Assembly: GCA_036562635.1 (NCBI GenBank)
Contig: DATCJU010000150.1
Span: 1 to 42,094 of the forward strand
Length of the DNA stretch: 42,094 nt
Direction: 5' to 3'
Origin: DATCJU01 sp036562635
GTDB lineage: Bacteria > Actinomycetota > Actinomycetes > Mycobacteriales > Pseudonocardiaceae
The translations under genes and the position numbers were made by a program. Positions 23,164 to 32,643 of the stretch are shown here, in pieces. The notes beneath the pieces were generated by a model. It saw nothing but the letters and a program-made list of their open reading frames with translations. It did no database searches and had not been told where the DNA came from. Within the stretch, counting starts at the first letter, position 1, and every line of letters begins with the position of its first letter.

Positions 23164-23204
23164 TCCCTGCCGCATCCGGCACACCCCGGCGGGGACGGGA
23201 CGCC

Positions 23205-24302
23205 TCAGGACGCCTCGGGCCTCCCACCCCGGAGCCTCGGCAGGGCGGCCCGGGCGTCCTCCCGGTTCACCCCGGCGGCCACCAGCAGGTCCACCGCGAT
23301 CGAGCGGACCTGGGCCACGACCACCCCCATGGAGAAGCCGCCCCGGCCGAGCAGCTCACCGCTCGCCGCGCGCGCCGCGGCGGAGGCGGCACGACGCGCC
23401 GCCTCCGGGTCCTTCCCGGCGGCCAGCTCGTCCCGCAGCAGCTCCGTCGCGGTGGCCAGCTCGTCCAGTACCTCGCACAGCCCGTCCGGCACCGACTCCC
23501 CGTCGGCCAGTGCGGCCCGCATCCGGCGCAGCAGCACCCGCACGTTGCGCAGCGCGAAGTCCACCGGATCCGCCGCCGCCCGATACCGTTCCAGCTCGCC
23601 GCGGCGCCGCCAACGGATCGGAGCGATCGTGGCGATCTCGCCCCCGGCGTCCAGCGCGTCACGGAACTCCTCCACCGCGCGCGGACTGCTCCGCAACCGG
23701 GACAGCACCGCCGACGCGACACCGGCGTCCTGTTCCCGCGTCGCCCGGGACGCTCCCCGCAGCCCGTCCGCCAGCGCACCCAGCACCACCCGCGCGTGAC
23801 GGTGCGCCACGGTGATCGGGTTCGCCGGCAGCAGCGCGGCCACCGCCAACCCGACCAGGCCGCCGATCAGCGCGTCCACCATCCGTTCCAGCCCGCTGGT
23901 GTCCCCGGGCGGCAACAGGGTGGCCACCAGCACCGCCGAGGACGCCGACTGCAGCGCGATCACCGCACCGCTGTTCAGCAGCACCGCCGTGCTCATGGCC
24001 AGGGCCACCACCAGGGCGATCTGCCAGGGGCCCGAGCCGATCCAGGCGATCAGCAGGTCGCCGACACCGACCCCGACGCTCACCCCGACCACCATCTCCG
24101 CCACCCGGCGCAGCCGCTGCCCCAGCGACACCCCGAGGGAGATCACGGCGGCGATGGGGGCGAAGAAGGGGCGGGAGTGGTGGAAGACCTGGGTGGCCAC
24201 CACCCACGCGACCGCGGCCGCGATGGCGCACTGCGCGATCGGCAGCGCGGTGCGTCTCAGCCGGTGGAGCCGACGGTGCAGCTCCTGGCGCACCCTGCCC
24301 AC
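23205..24302 (-). CDS. FUSC family membrane protein (aromatic acid exporter-like)
   Basis: 365 residues. The first ~165 residues contain about five or six membrane segments with the FUSC-type pattern F-F-A-P-I-A-A-V-I-S-L-G-V-S-L-G-Q-R-L-R-R, A-E-M-V-V-G-V and L-V-A-T-L-L-P-P. The rest is a long cytosolic alpha-helical region rich in Ala/Arg/Glu. FUSC proteins are linked to efflux of aromatic acids or other compounds. The GTG start at 24302 has AGGA too close to be ideal, while TACGAT lies six bases upstream, so it may have its own leaderless transcript in addition to readthrough from the AlaX gene 36 bp upstream. The substrate is unknown. Confidence 0.85.
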   Translation of the reverse strand: MGRVRQELHRRLHRLRRTALPIAQCAIAAAVAWVVATQVFHHSRPFFAPIAAVISLGVSLGQRLRRVAEMVVGVSVGVGVGDLLIAWIGSGPWQIALVVALAMSTAVLLNSGAVIALQSASSAVLVATLLPPGDTSGLERMVDALIGGLVGLAVAALLPANPITVAHRHARVVLGALADGLRGASRATREQDAGVASAVLSRLRSSPRAVEEFRDALDAGGEIATIAPIRWRRRGELERYRAAADPVDFALRNVRVLLRRMRAALADGESVPDGLCEVLDELATATELLRDELAAGKDPEAARRAASAAARAASGELLGRGGFSMGVVVAQVRSIAVDLLVAAGVNREDARAALPRLRGGRPEAS

Positions 24303-24308
24303 GTCCTG

Positions 24309-24314
24309 ATCGTA
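24309..24314 (-). promoter_or_regulatory. -10 box in front of the FUSC gene
   Basis: TACGAT on the minus strand, six bases (CAGGAC) before GTG 24302, inside the 36-bp gap from the AlaX gene. Confidence 0.4.
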
Positions 24315-24338
24315 GGTGCGGCGCCCGCGGCCCGTCGT

Positions 24339-25127
24339 TCACGAGGCCGGCGGTACGTCCCGCACCTCGATCCGGATCCGCTTGCTGCCCTTCCCCTTGG
24401 ACTCGGTGCCGGTGACCACGACCGCCCCCACGTCCGCGGTGCTGGCCACGTGGGTACCACCGTCGGCCTGCCGGTCCAGCCCCACGATGTCGATCACGCG
24501 CAGCGGATCGATCTCCCGGGGGATGAGGTTGGCCGCGGTGCGGATCAGCGCCGGGTCGAGGTCGGCCTCGCTGCGCCCGACGAACTCCACGACCACCTCG
24601 CGGGCCCGCTGTATCTCCTCGTTGATCCGCCGCTCCACCCGTTGTCCCAGCTCGGTGGACATCGACTCCAACGGGAAGTCCAGCCGGCCCCGGCCGGGCT
24701 CCATGTTCCCGCCGGTCACCGGGATCCGGAACTCCGTCCAGATCACCCCGCACAGGATGTGCAGTGCGGTGTGCGTGCGCATGAGCAGGTGCCGCCGCTG
24801 CCAGTCCAGCTCGCCGTGCACCTCGACCCCCGGCTCGGGCAGTTCGGGGGTGTCCAGCCAGTGCCAGATCAGCCCGCCCTCCCGGCGCACCCTGGTCACC
24901 GGTACCGTGCCGGCGTCCCAGGTGAGCACGCCCAGGTCGTGCGGCTGCCCGCCCCCGCCGGGGTAGAAGGCCGTGCGGGCCAGCGCCACCCGGCCCTGCT
25001 CCCGGTCGACGTGGAGGACGGTGCTGTCGAACTCGCGGCAGTAGGCGTCGACGGCGAACAGCTCGCTGGCGGCCAGCTCGGCCGGTGCGCCCGCCGGAAC
25101 CGCGACCTTGCGTCCAGGAACCGCCAT
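24339..25127 (-). CDS. Alanyl-tRNA editing protein (AlaX-like)
   Basis: 262 residues from ATG 25127 with purine-rich GGAGGAGGGACAGGG upstream; the open frame continues 132 codons further but that part looks non-coding. The N-terminal half matches the AlaRS-type barrel (A-F-Y-P-G-G-G-G-Q-P-H-D-L-G). The editing domain has H-T-A-L-H-I-L (zinc ligand pair H-x3-H) and G-G-T-H-V-A-S-T. In AlaRS and many AlaX proteins the second zinc pair is C-x3-H; here the Cys position is Asp (A-D-G-G-T-H). AlaX proteins remove Ser or Gly wrongly attached to tRNA-Ala, acting in the cytosol. It is followed by the FUSC gene after 36 bp. Confidence 0.88.
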   Translation of the reverse strand: MAVPGRKVAVPAGAPAELAASELFAVDAYCREFDSTVLHVDREQGRVALARTAFYPGGGGQPHDLGVLTWDAGTVPVTRVRREGGLIWHWLDTPELPEPGVEVHGELDWQRRHLLMRTHTALHILCGVIWTEFRIPVTGGNMEPGRGRLDFPLESMSTELGQRVERRINEEIQRAREVVVEFVGRSEADLDPALIRTAANLIPREIDPLRVIDIVGLDRQADGGTHVASTADVGAVVVTGTESKGKGSKRIRIEVRDVPPAS

Positions 25128-25556
25128 TCCCTGTCCCTCCTCCGGTCCGGCACGTCCGCGCCACCACTCGGCCCACGGGCGTCCGGGCCCGGCTGTCCGT
25201 GTATGCCCTCGTCCGTACGGCTGAGGAGACGATTCTGGATCCGACCGATGTTCGCCCGGTGTGAGCTCGACGGCCACTCCCACGGGCGGGTCACGGTCCC
25301 GGTTCCCGGGCGGTGCGTCGTCGGTCCGGCTCGACGGAATCCGCCGCACGAGCGGTCCGGACGTCCCCGTGGTGTTCGGTCTCCGCCGGCCCGCGATCCG
25401 ACGGGCCGGTGCTTCGCCGAGTCGTCGGGCCTGGGCAACCGGTTCGGTCTCACCGAGCGCCGCGAGCCGCCCGACGCCCGGTCGCCCGATCCGGAGGACG
25501 ACGCACGTGCCCCGGCCGGACACCTCTCGTCCGGCCGGGGCACGCCGGTGTCGGGG
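25128..25556. other. 429-bp intergenic region before the AlaX gene
   Basis: It lies between the DUF3151 gene end and the AlaX gene start, both on the minus strand. It holds the DUF3151 terminator at 25507-25543. The rest is GC-rich without a believable frame; upstream parts of the longer AlaX frame fall here but show no family similarity. No clear promoter hexamers could be fixed. Confidence 0.5.
25507..25543 (-). terminator. Terminator hairpin after DUF3151 gene
   Basis: A perfect 15-bp stem (25507-25521 with 25529-25543), loop ACCTCTC, 13 bp past the stop codon. There is no U tract. Confidence 0.75.
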
Positions 25557-25973
25557 TCAGGCCAGCCCGGTCGCAGCGGGTGCCTGCGGGTCGCTGTCGG
25601 CCAGGAACTGCCGGCAACGGGTCTCCTCGTCGGTCTCCCCGATCGCTCCGGCGGCTCGGGCCAGCGCGGCCAGGGAGCGCAGGAAGCCCTGGTTGGGTCG
25701 GTGCTCCCAGGGCACCGGGCCGTGGCCCTTCCAGCCCGCACGACGCAGCTGGTCCAGACCCCGGTGGTAGCCGGTGCGCGCGTAGGCGTAGGCGACGACC
25801 GCGTCCCCGGCCTCCAGGGCCCGCTCGGCCAGGGCGGCCCAGGCGGCGCTGAACGCGGGGTACCTCCGGGCCACCTCGGCGGGGTCGGTGCCGCTGTCGA
25901 GTGCGGCCTGCGCCTCCGGGGACTCGGGGAGCAGGGTCGGTTCGGGCTGGAGCAGGTTGCCGTGCAACGTCAT
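25557..25973 (-). CDS. DUF3151 domain-containing protein
   Basis: 138 residues from ATG 25973 with GGGGAGGATGGGGAC upstream. It begins M-T-L-H-G-N-L-L then P-T-L-L-P, the usual opening of DUF3151 proteins, and continues with R-Y-P-A-F-S-A-A-W-A-A-L-A-E, Y-A-Y-A-R-T-G-Y-H-R-G-L-D-Q-L-R-R, G-W-K-G-H-G-P-V-P-W, ending in R-Q-F-L. It is soluble, all-helical by appearance, and of unknown function. In mycobacteria the homologous gene (remembered as Rv0360c) sits between purA and fba, as here, so this is vertically inherited core context. Confidence 0.9.
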   Translation of the reverse strand: MTLHGNLLQPEPTLLPESPEAQAALDSGTDPAEVARRYPAFSAAWAALAERALEAGDAVVAYAYARTGYHRGLDQLRRAGWKGHGPVPWEHRPNQGFLRSLAALARAAGAIGETDEETRCRQFLADSDPQAPAATGLA

Positions 25974-26060
25974 GTCCCCATCCTCCCCACACGTCCCGGC
26001 CCTGGGCACGGGAACGCCTGGCATCGGGGTGCCGAGACCCACATCAGGTTTCCCGCCACC

Positions 26061-26105
26061 CGTTTACGGTTACAGTGTTATACAACGACCTGTTTTTCCG
26101 GAATC
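26061..26105. promoter_or_regulatory. AT-rich divergent promoter region
   Basis: An unusually AT-rich patch for this DNA, between the DUF3151 gene (minus) and the RsbW-like gene (plus), with GTTTAC, GTTACA and GTTATAC in a row and a T5 tract. Promoters for one or both genes probably lie here, but the hexamers cannot be paired with confidence. Confidence 0.35.
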
Positions 26106-26224
26106 CGAGTAGCGCCGGAACGAACCCGCCACGAGGGCGGCAGGACTGCACGACTCGTCGACCGTCCACGAGCAGGGCGTGACCACACTCATCGACCGCC
26201 CGGAAGGGGACGTGAACAGGTGAG

Positions 26225-26692
26225 ATGACCGATGCCACCGAACCTGCCGATCCTTCGGCGTACTCGCTGAGCGGCTCCGCGTCCCCGGACGGAGCACGTC
26301 GAGGAGCAGAAGTGCTCGAAGTGCCCCTGGTGGACCACCCTTCGCTGGGCTCGGTGCGAGCCCTCGCCCGCCGCTGGCTCGGTGGCCCGGAGGACGACGA
26401 CGCCCAGTACGGGGTGCTGCTCGCCCTCACCGAACTGGTCGCCAACGCCTACCGGCACACCGACTCGCCGCTGCTGCTCCGGCTGCGTCGTACCGAGGAG
26501 GACGTGCTGCTGGAGGTGGAGGACGGCGACCCCACCCTGCCCGGGTTGCGGCCCTGCTCCACCGCCCGTCCCACCGGTCGCGGCCTGGTGCTGCTCGAGG
26601 CGCTCAGCACCAGCTGGGGGACGCGACCCCACGAGGACGGGAAGACCGTCTGGGCCCGCTTCACCCATCCTGGTCGTCCCATCTCCGGGTGA
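26225..26692 (+). CDS. RsbW-like ATP-binding protein (putative anti-sigma serine kinase)
   Basis: 155 residues, ATG at 26225 with AGGTGAG upstream. After a ~35-residue variable start it shows a GHKL/HATPase_c_2 domain: N-box L-T-E-L-V-A-N-A-Y-R-H-T with the Mg-binding Asn, G1 box V-E-D-G-D-P, and G2 box T-G-R-G-L-V-L-L-E-A-L-S. This is the form of actinobacterial anti-sigma kinases that phosphorylate anti-anti-sigma partners or bind SigB-like factors. Neither partner is in the window, so it is an orphan. Such orphans are common in actinomycetes and their targets are usually encoded elsewhere. The acyltransferase gene follows after 159 bp. Confidence 0.88.
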   Translation: MTDATEPADPSAYSLSGSASPDGARRGAEVLEVPLVDHPSLGSVRALARRWLGGPEDDDAQYGVLLALTELVANAYRHTDSPLLLRLRRTEEDVLLEVEDGDPTLPGLRPCSTARPTGRGLVLLEALSTSWGTRPHEDGKTVWARFTHPGRPISG

Positions 26693-26851
26693 GCTGACCC
26701 ACTTGGGTATCCCGCTCGCAATCCTTTCGAGGGAGGGTGGACCGTTGCTGTTCTACCCACCAGTATGAGCAGCTACGTAGCGTGACAATACGATGGCACG
26801 GTTGCCGTACGCGCCGCGCGCCGCTGCCGGATTGCTGGAGGATCAAGGACG

Positions 26852-28942
26852 ATGATCTGGCCCCGTGCCTCGTCATCCCCAAGAAGATCATCCCCGGAGA
26901 AGGCAGACGGCTCGTCGGGGACGGCGAGCGGATATCGTCCGGAGCTGGACGGGCTGCGGGCGGTCGCAGCCCTGCTGGTGGTGATCTACCACATCTGGCT
27001 GGGCCGGGTTTCCGGCGGTGTCGACGTTTTCTTCCTCATTTCCGGTTTTCTGATCACCGGACAGCTCTACCGGGCGAGCACGCGGCAGCAGCTCGACCTG
27101 CGCCGCACCTGGGGCCGGATGCTGGCCCGTCTGCTGCCCGCCGCCGCCGTCGTCCTGGTGACGGTCACCGCCGCGGGCGTCCTGTTCCTACCGGAGAACC
27201 GGTGGCTGCAGACCATCCGGGAGATCTTCGCCTCGGCGCTGTTCTTCGAGAACTGGCAGCTGGCCGCCGACTCCGTCGACTACCTGGCCCGCGGCAACGA
27301 GACCAGCGTGGTGCAGCACTTCTGGTCGCTGTCCGTGCAGGGCCAGTTCTACCTGCTCTGGCCGCTGCTGGTGGCACTCGTCGCCCTGGTCGCCCGGCGG
27401 GCCGGGCTGACGCTGCGCAGGTCCCTCGTCGTCACGCTGCTGGTGGTGTTCGCCGCCTCCCTGGCCTACTCGGTGTGGCTCACGGCCGAGAACCAGCCCC
27501 TGGCCTACTTCCACTTCTTCACCCGCGTCTGGGAGTTCGCGCTCGGTGGCCTGCTCGCCGTCGTCATCCAGTCGATCACCCTGGGCCGGGCGGTGCGGGT
27601 GATCCTGGGCTGGCTGGGCGTGGTGGGGCTGGTGTCCTGCGGCCTGGCCCTCCAGGTCAGCACGGTCTTCCCCGGCTACATCGCCCTGTGGCCGACCCTG
27701 TCCGCCGTGTGCGTGCTCCTGGCCGGGACCACCGACAGCCGGGTCGGCGCGGACCGGTTCCTGGCCTCGGCGCCGCTGCGGTACCTGGGCCGGATCAGCT
27801 ACGCCCTGTACCTGTGGCACTGGCCGGTGCTGCTGTTCTACGTGGTCGTCCGGGAGCGTCCGGAGGGCGTGGGCCTGCTCGGCGGGGCTGGCATCGTGCT
27901 GGTGTCGCTGGTGCTGGCCGTGCTGACCCACCACCTGGTGGAGGAGCCCGTACGCTCGGCCCGGCTCACCAACCGCGCCCGGTGGGGCAGCTTCGCGGTC
28001 GCCGCCGCGGCCCTGGTGCCGGTGCTGGCGGTCGCCGGTACCTGGCAGTTCGTGAGCCTGCAGAAGGCCGACTGGGGAACCATCGCCCAGGACGACCTGG
28101 ACCACCCCGGGGCGCGGGCCCGCACGCCCGGGTTCGAGTACGCCGGTCGGCCCGACGCCCCGCTCGTGCCCCCGTTCATCGCCCTGGGCAACGACTGGGC
28201 CGGGATCACGGTCGGGGAGTGCCGGGAGTCCCACCGCCACCCGGAGCTGGTCACCTGCTCCACCCCCGCCGAGGAGCCGCCGGAGCGGCACATCCTGGTC
28301 GTAGGCGACTCCCACGCCGCCCAGTACCTGGGGGCGCTCATCCCGATCACCGAGCGGCGGAACTGGCGCATCAGTGCGATCACCAAGGGTGCCTGCCCGC
28401 TCACCACCGACTCCGACAGCCTGCCCGGCGACCAGTCCTGCCTGGACTGGAACGCGGCTATCATCGACGAGATCGTCGAGCTGGGACCGGACGCGGTCTT
28501 CACCATCGGCACCCGTGACGTGCGCGTGGGCCTCACCGAGCGCACCCCACCGGGTTACGTCGCCCAGTGGCGCAAGCTGGAGGAGGCCGGTATCCCGGTG
28601 CTGGCCGTACGGGACAACCCCCGCTACGACTTCTCCCCGGCCGCGTGTGTCGAGGCCAAGGGTCCCGACGCTCCCGAGTGCAGCACGCCCCGGGCGGCGC
28701 TGCTGGCCCCGGAGCCGCCCTACCGGCAGCTGCCCGACCTGCCGAGCAACGTGTCGTTCCTGGACTTCTCCGACTACTTCTGCGACGAGGAGAAGTGTCC
28801 CCCGGTCATCGGCAACGTGCTGGTCTACATCGACGACAACCACATCAGCGGCACGTACATGGCGACCATGACCTACTTCGTGGAGGAGGCGATCGAGACC
28901 GCGCTCGGCTGGCGTGAGTCCGGGAGCCCGGAGGACGCCTGA
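26852..28942 (+). CDS. Membrane acyltransferase with SGNH domain (OafA/YrhL type)
   Basis: 696 residues, ATG at 26852 with GGAGG and AAGGA upstream. After ~25 residues it begins Y-R-P-E-L-D-G-L-R-A-V-A-A-L-L-V, the acyltransferase-3 signature, then D-V-F-F-L-I-S-G-F-L-I-T-G and W-S-L-S-V-Q-G-Q-F-Y, with about ten or eleven membrane helices to about residue 410 (Q-F normally reads E-x-Q-F-Y). The outer C-terminal part is an SGNH hydrolase: V-V-G-D-S-H-A-A-Q-Y with the catalytic Ser and D-D-N-H-I-S-G-T-Y with Asp/His. Such proteins O-acetylate cell-wall or surface polysaccharides. The upstream region contains GCTACGTAGC (26772-26781), a possible operator. Confidence 0.93.
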   Translation: MIWPRASSSPRRSSPEKADGSSGTASGYRPELDGLRAVAALLVVIYHIWLGRVSGGVDVFFLISGFLITGQLYRASTRQQLDLRRTWGRMLARLLPAAAVVLVTVTAAGVLFLPENRWLQTIREIFASALFFENWQLAADSVDYLARGNETSVVQHFWSLSVQGQFYLLWPLLVALVALVARRAGLTLRRSLVVTLLVVFAASLAYSVWLTAENQPLAYFHFFTRVWEFALGGLLAVVIQSITLGRAVRVILGWLGVVGLVSCGLALQVSTVFPGYIALWPTLSAVCVLLAGTTDSRVGADRFLASAPLRYLGRISYALYLWHWPVLLFYVVVRERPEGVGLLGGAGIVLVSLVLAVLTHHLVEEPVRSARLTNRARWGSFAVAAAALVPVLAVAGTWQFVSLQKADWGTIAQDDLDHPGARARTPGFEYAGRPDAPLVPPFIALGNDWAGITVGECRESHRHPELVTCSTPAEEPPERHILVVGDSHAAQYLGALIPITERRNWRISAITKGACPLTTDSDSLPGDQSCLDWNAAIIDEIVELGPDAVFTIGTRDVRVGLTERTPPGYVAQWRKLEEAGIPVLAVRDNPRYDFSPAACVEAKGPDAPECSTPRAALLAPEPPYRQLPDLPSNVSFLDFSDYFCDEEKCPPVIGNVLVYIDDNHISGTYMATMTYFVEEAIETALGWRESGSPEDA

Positions 28943-28982
28943 GCACTCCCCGAGGGACGGTCGCCACCGGCGGCCGTCCTCC

Positions 28983-29028
28983 ACGCACGAACAGGGGCGG
29001 CCCGACCGGGCCGCCCCTGTTCGTGCGT
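28983..29028. terminator. Two-way terminator with 21-bp perfect stem
   Basis: Arms 28983-29003 and 29008-29028 pair without mismatch around the loop GACC, between the convergent acyltransferase and fbaA genes. It is the longest perfect stem found here. Confidence 0.88.
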
Positions 29029-29048
29029 CTCGTCCGTGCGCGGTGTCG

Positions 29049-30083
<1,035 letters not shown>

Positions 30084-30201
30084 CAGTCGTCCTCCTTGCG
30101 GGCCCTGCGCCGTTTGGCCCGCATCCTACGAGTCGGGAAGACCCCTGGGCAGCGCAAACGACGGAGCGCCACGACCCGTACCGGTCAAGGTGACGCAGGT
30201 A

Positions 30202-31488
30202 TCACACGGGCACCAGGTCCCACATCTGATCTGCGGCCCTGGTGACGGGCTCTTGAACGATTGGGCTGCCCAGGCCGCCCGTGGCGGTCAACGCCATCCC
30301 CGAATGGGCGAAGGTGATCAGGTAGCCGGAGGCGGCGTCGCCCCGCATGCGCAGCGCCTGGTTCGGGTTCCCGGTGCGCTGGAACTGGATGACCTGCTGG
30401 TGGGGCGACATGCTGGAGTTCGGCATGTCGAGGGCCCGCCCCGAGTGCCGGGCCACGAACACCCAGCCCTGCACGTCCACGTACAGCTGGAACTGCTGGT
30501 TCGGGGTGCCGGTGTCGGACCAGCTGATGATCCTGGCCTCGTCGTAGGGGGAGGCGTTCTCCACGGCCAGTTCCAACCCGGTGGCCCGGTTGACCACCCG
30601 GTAGGTGCCACCCATCACCGGGCGCGCCGTGGGCCCCGGCTCCGGCAACGGCACGACCAGGCCACCGATCCACCCGGTGGTCACCTGGTACTGGCGGGTC
30701 ATCAGCAGGTCGTAGAACCCGCCGGTCGGCGGGCAGCTCGACGGGTAGATCGACGGGTCGCAGATGTCCGGGTCGTACCGCCCGTAGTCGAGGAACACCT
30801 GCCGCTTGAGGGTCTCGTCCGCCGCCGCCAGGTTCGGGCCGTCGTAACGGATCATGTAGTCCCGGTAGGCGATCATCTGTGGCGGTGAGGCCAGCCCCTC
30901 CAGGGCGTACTGCACCATGCGGCCCGTCGCCACGTGGTCCCGGTGGAAGTCGATGAACTCCACCTGCTGGAACTGCTCGTTGGCGTGCAGGTCGGCCGTG
31001 GGGTCCAGGGTGCGCACCACGTCCGGCTGGAAGTCGGTGATCACCCCCTGCAGGAACGACCGCAGCGTGGCGCGGTCGAGCTGCTGGGGTGGGTTCTGGT
31101 CGCCCGCCACGGTGGTCAACGGCTCGTCGTCGGTGTAGAGGTTCCACAACTGGTTGACCGGCTGGGCCGAGGTGTCCGAGATCCGGAGCTCGACGATCGT
31201 CACCTGGTCACCGAGCGGGGTGAGCGTCCACAGCGTGGCCTGCACCCCACCGGCCGAGTACGGACTGGCCTGCCAGGCGGACTCCGGCTGCCCCAGCAGC
31301 CGCGCGTACGCGTACCGGATACCGCGCTCGCGGCTGATCATGTATTCGTCCCGGTCGACCTGGTGGTAGTTGGAGGCGCACAGGAACACCGCACGGAAAG
31401 GGTTTCCGTCACGCAGGTCGTGCAGCAGATCCGGCCCGCAGAACAACAGGTCGTCATCGTGGTGGGCAACGATCACCAGAGTCCGCAC
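30202..31488 (-). CDS. PIG-L family deacetylase with RICIN-type lectin domain
   Basis: 428 residues, GTG at 31488 with AGGA eight bases upstream. The N-terminal ~240 residues are PIG-L/LmbE: V-I-V-A-H-H-D-D-D-L-L-F near the start (the family motif is A-H-P-D-D-E) and F-H-R-D-H-V-A-T-G-R supplying the third zinc ligand. The C-terminal ~140 residues look like a beta-trefoil lectin, with the repeated pattern Y-R-V-V-N-R-A-T-G-L-E-L-A-V, V-F-V-A-R-H-S-G-R-A-L-D-M and L-I-T-F-A-H-S-G-M-A-L-T-A and Q-x-W/Q-x-F endings. PIG-L enzymes remove acetyl groups from GlcNAc conjugates. No signal peptide is visible, which is odd for a lectin fusion. It is the first gene of the segment inserted between fbaA and the DedA gene. 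Confidence 0.85.
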   Translation of the reverse strand: MRTLVIVAHHDDDLLFCGPDLLHDLRDGNPFRAVFLCASNYHQVDRDEYMISRERGIRYAYARLLGQPESAWQASPYSAGGVQATLWTLTPLGDQVTIVELRISDTSAQPVNQLWNLYTDDEPLTTVAGDQNPPQQLDRATLRSFLQGVITDFQPDVVRTLDPTADLHANEQFQQVEFIDFHRDHVATGRMVQYALEGLASPPQMIAYRDYMIRYDGPNLAAADETLKRQVFLDYGRYDPDICDPSIYPSSCPPTGGFYDLLMTRQYQVTTGWIGGLVVPLPEPGPTARPVMGGTYRVVNRATGLELAVENASPYDEARIISWSDTGTPNQQFQLYVDVQGWVFVARHSGRALDMPNSSMSPHQQVIQFQRTGNPNQALRMRGDAASGYLITFAHSGMALTATGGLGSPIVQEPVTRAADQMWDLVPV

Positions 31489-31673
31489 AGTCAGGTTCCT
31501 AGCCTTTCACCGGGAGGTGCGCGTCGTCCGAGGGGAGCAATCGCGAGGGATCCCCGTGGGGACTGCCCCGTTCACGGGGAACGAACCGGCAGTACCACGG
31601 ATGATCCACTCGGTTTCACCCTGTACGGCGATCTCCGGCATCGTGATGCTCGCCGACGGTGTTACACAGCGGA

Positions 31674-31679
31674 TAGGTT
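31674..31679 (+). promoter_or_regulatory. -10 box of the aldo/keto reductase gene (leaderless)
   Basis: TAGGTT, then CGCCTG, then GTG at 31686. Confidence 0.5.
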
Positions 31680-31685
31680 CGCCTG

Positions 31686-32618
31686 GTGGCAACCATCGGT
31701 GAGACCGACCTGGACGTCTTCCCGCTGTGCCTGGGCGGGAACGTGTTCGGCTGGACCGCGAACCAGGAGCAGTCCTTCGCGGTCCTGGACGCCTACGCCG
31801 CCGCGGGCGGCAACTTCATCGACACCGCCGACTCCTACTCCTGGTGGGCGGACGGCAACACCGGCGGCGAGTCGGAGACGATCATCGGTCGCTGGCTGGC
31901 CAGCCGGGGCAACCGCGACGAGATGGTGATCGCCACCAAGGTGGGCATGCACCCGGAGCGCAGGAACCTGCGCGCCCGCACCATCCGGGAGGCGGCCGAG
32001 GAGTCGCTGCGCCGGCTGGGTACCGACCGGATCGACCTGTACTACGCGCACCTCGACGACCCGACGACCCCGCTGGAGGAGACCCTCGGCGCGTTCGACG
32101 AGCTGGTGCGGGCGGGGAAGGTCCGTTACGTCGCGGCCTCCAACTACGACGCCGGACGGCTGGAGGAGGCGCTGGAGGTGGCCGAGCGGGAGGGTTTCTC
32201 CCGGTTCGTCGCCCTGCAGCCGGAGTACAACCTGGTGGCGCGGGACCGCTACGAGGGTGAACTCGCCCGGACCGTGGAGTCCGCCGGGCTGGCCGCCATC
32301 CCCTACCGGGCGCTCGCCTCGGGTTTCCTGACCGGCAAGTACCGGGCGGACACGGACGTGGACAGCCCGCGTGCCCGCCAGGCCAGCACCCACCTGGACG
32401 AGCGGGGCCTGGACACGCTGGACGTGTTGGACGAGATCTCGGCGGAGATCGGCGTTCCGGTGGCCACGATCGCGCTGGCCTGGCTGGCCGCCCAGCCCAC
32501 GGTGGTGTCGGTGATCGCCAGCGCCCGCACCCCCGAGCAGCTGGCCGACCTGCTGCCGATGGTCGATCTCAAGCTCACCCCGGAGCAGCTCGACCGGCTC
32601 AGCGACGCCTCGGAGTGA
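31686..32618 (+). CDS. Aldo/keto reductase
   Basis: 310 residues. It is a TIM-barrel NADPH-dependent oxidoreductase. Motifs: L-G-G-N-V-F-G-W at the start, F-I-D-T-A-D-S-Y with catalytic Asp/Tyr, V-I-A-T-K-V-G with the Lys, and Y-A-H-L-D-D with the His. Near the C-terminus V-I-A-S-A-R-T-P-E-Q-L fits the NADPH phosphate-binding loop. The short form without long loops suggests the AKR-11/14-like or YcsN-type group; the substrate is unknown. The GTG start at 31686 has no ribosome binding site but a TAGGTT box six bases upstream. It converges with the YciI gene (25 bp between the stops) with no clear hairpin there. Confidence 0.93.
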   Translation: MATIGETDLDVFPLCLGGNVFGWTANQEQSFAVLDAYAAAGGNFIDTADSYSWWADGNTGGESETIIGRWLASRGNRDEMVIATKVGMHPERRNLRARTIREAAEESLRRLGTDRIDLYYAHLDDPTTPLEETLGAFDELVRAGKVRYVAASNYDAGRLEEALEVAEREGFSRFVALQPEYNLVARDRYEGELARTVESAGLAAIPYRALASGFLTGKYRADTDVDSPRARQASTHLDERGLDTLDVLDEISAEIGVPVATIALAWLAAQPTVVSVIASARTPEQLADLLPMVDLKLTPEQLDRLSDASE

Positions 32619-32643
32619 TCCGGGAGGAGACCGGGCGGCGGGG

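Larger units (their letters stand above)
22876..23204. other. 329-bp region without a gene, rich in palindromes
   Basis: Between the 98-aa protein gene (plus) and the FUSC gene (minus). Besides the palindrome and terminator listed separately it has CGGGTCGACCCG (23041-23052) and a 7-bp hairpin GGGCTCA...TGAGCCC (23089-23110). No ATG-started frame is convincing; a 14-codon GTG frame at 23062-23106 is too short to trust. The ordered elements (palindrome, -10 box, hairpins) could mark a small RNA. Confidence 0.4.

Noticed and set aside
24339..25523. 394-aa version of the AlaX gene
   Set aside because: The extra 132 N-terminal residues are Arg/Pro/Gly-rich without family similarity, while ATG 25127 has a good binding site and the expected length.
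23796..26228. 810-codon plus-strand frame across the FUSC, AlaX and DUF3151 genes
   Set aside because: It crosses three conserved genes and their terminator in antisense and encodes no recognisable domain.
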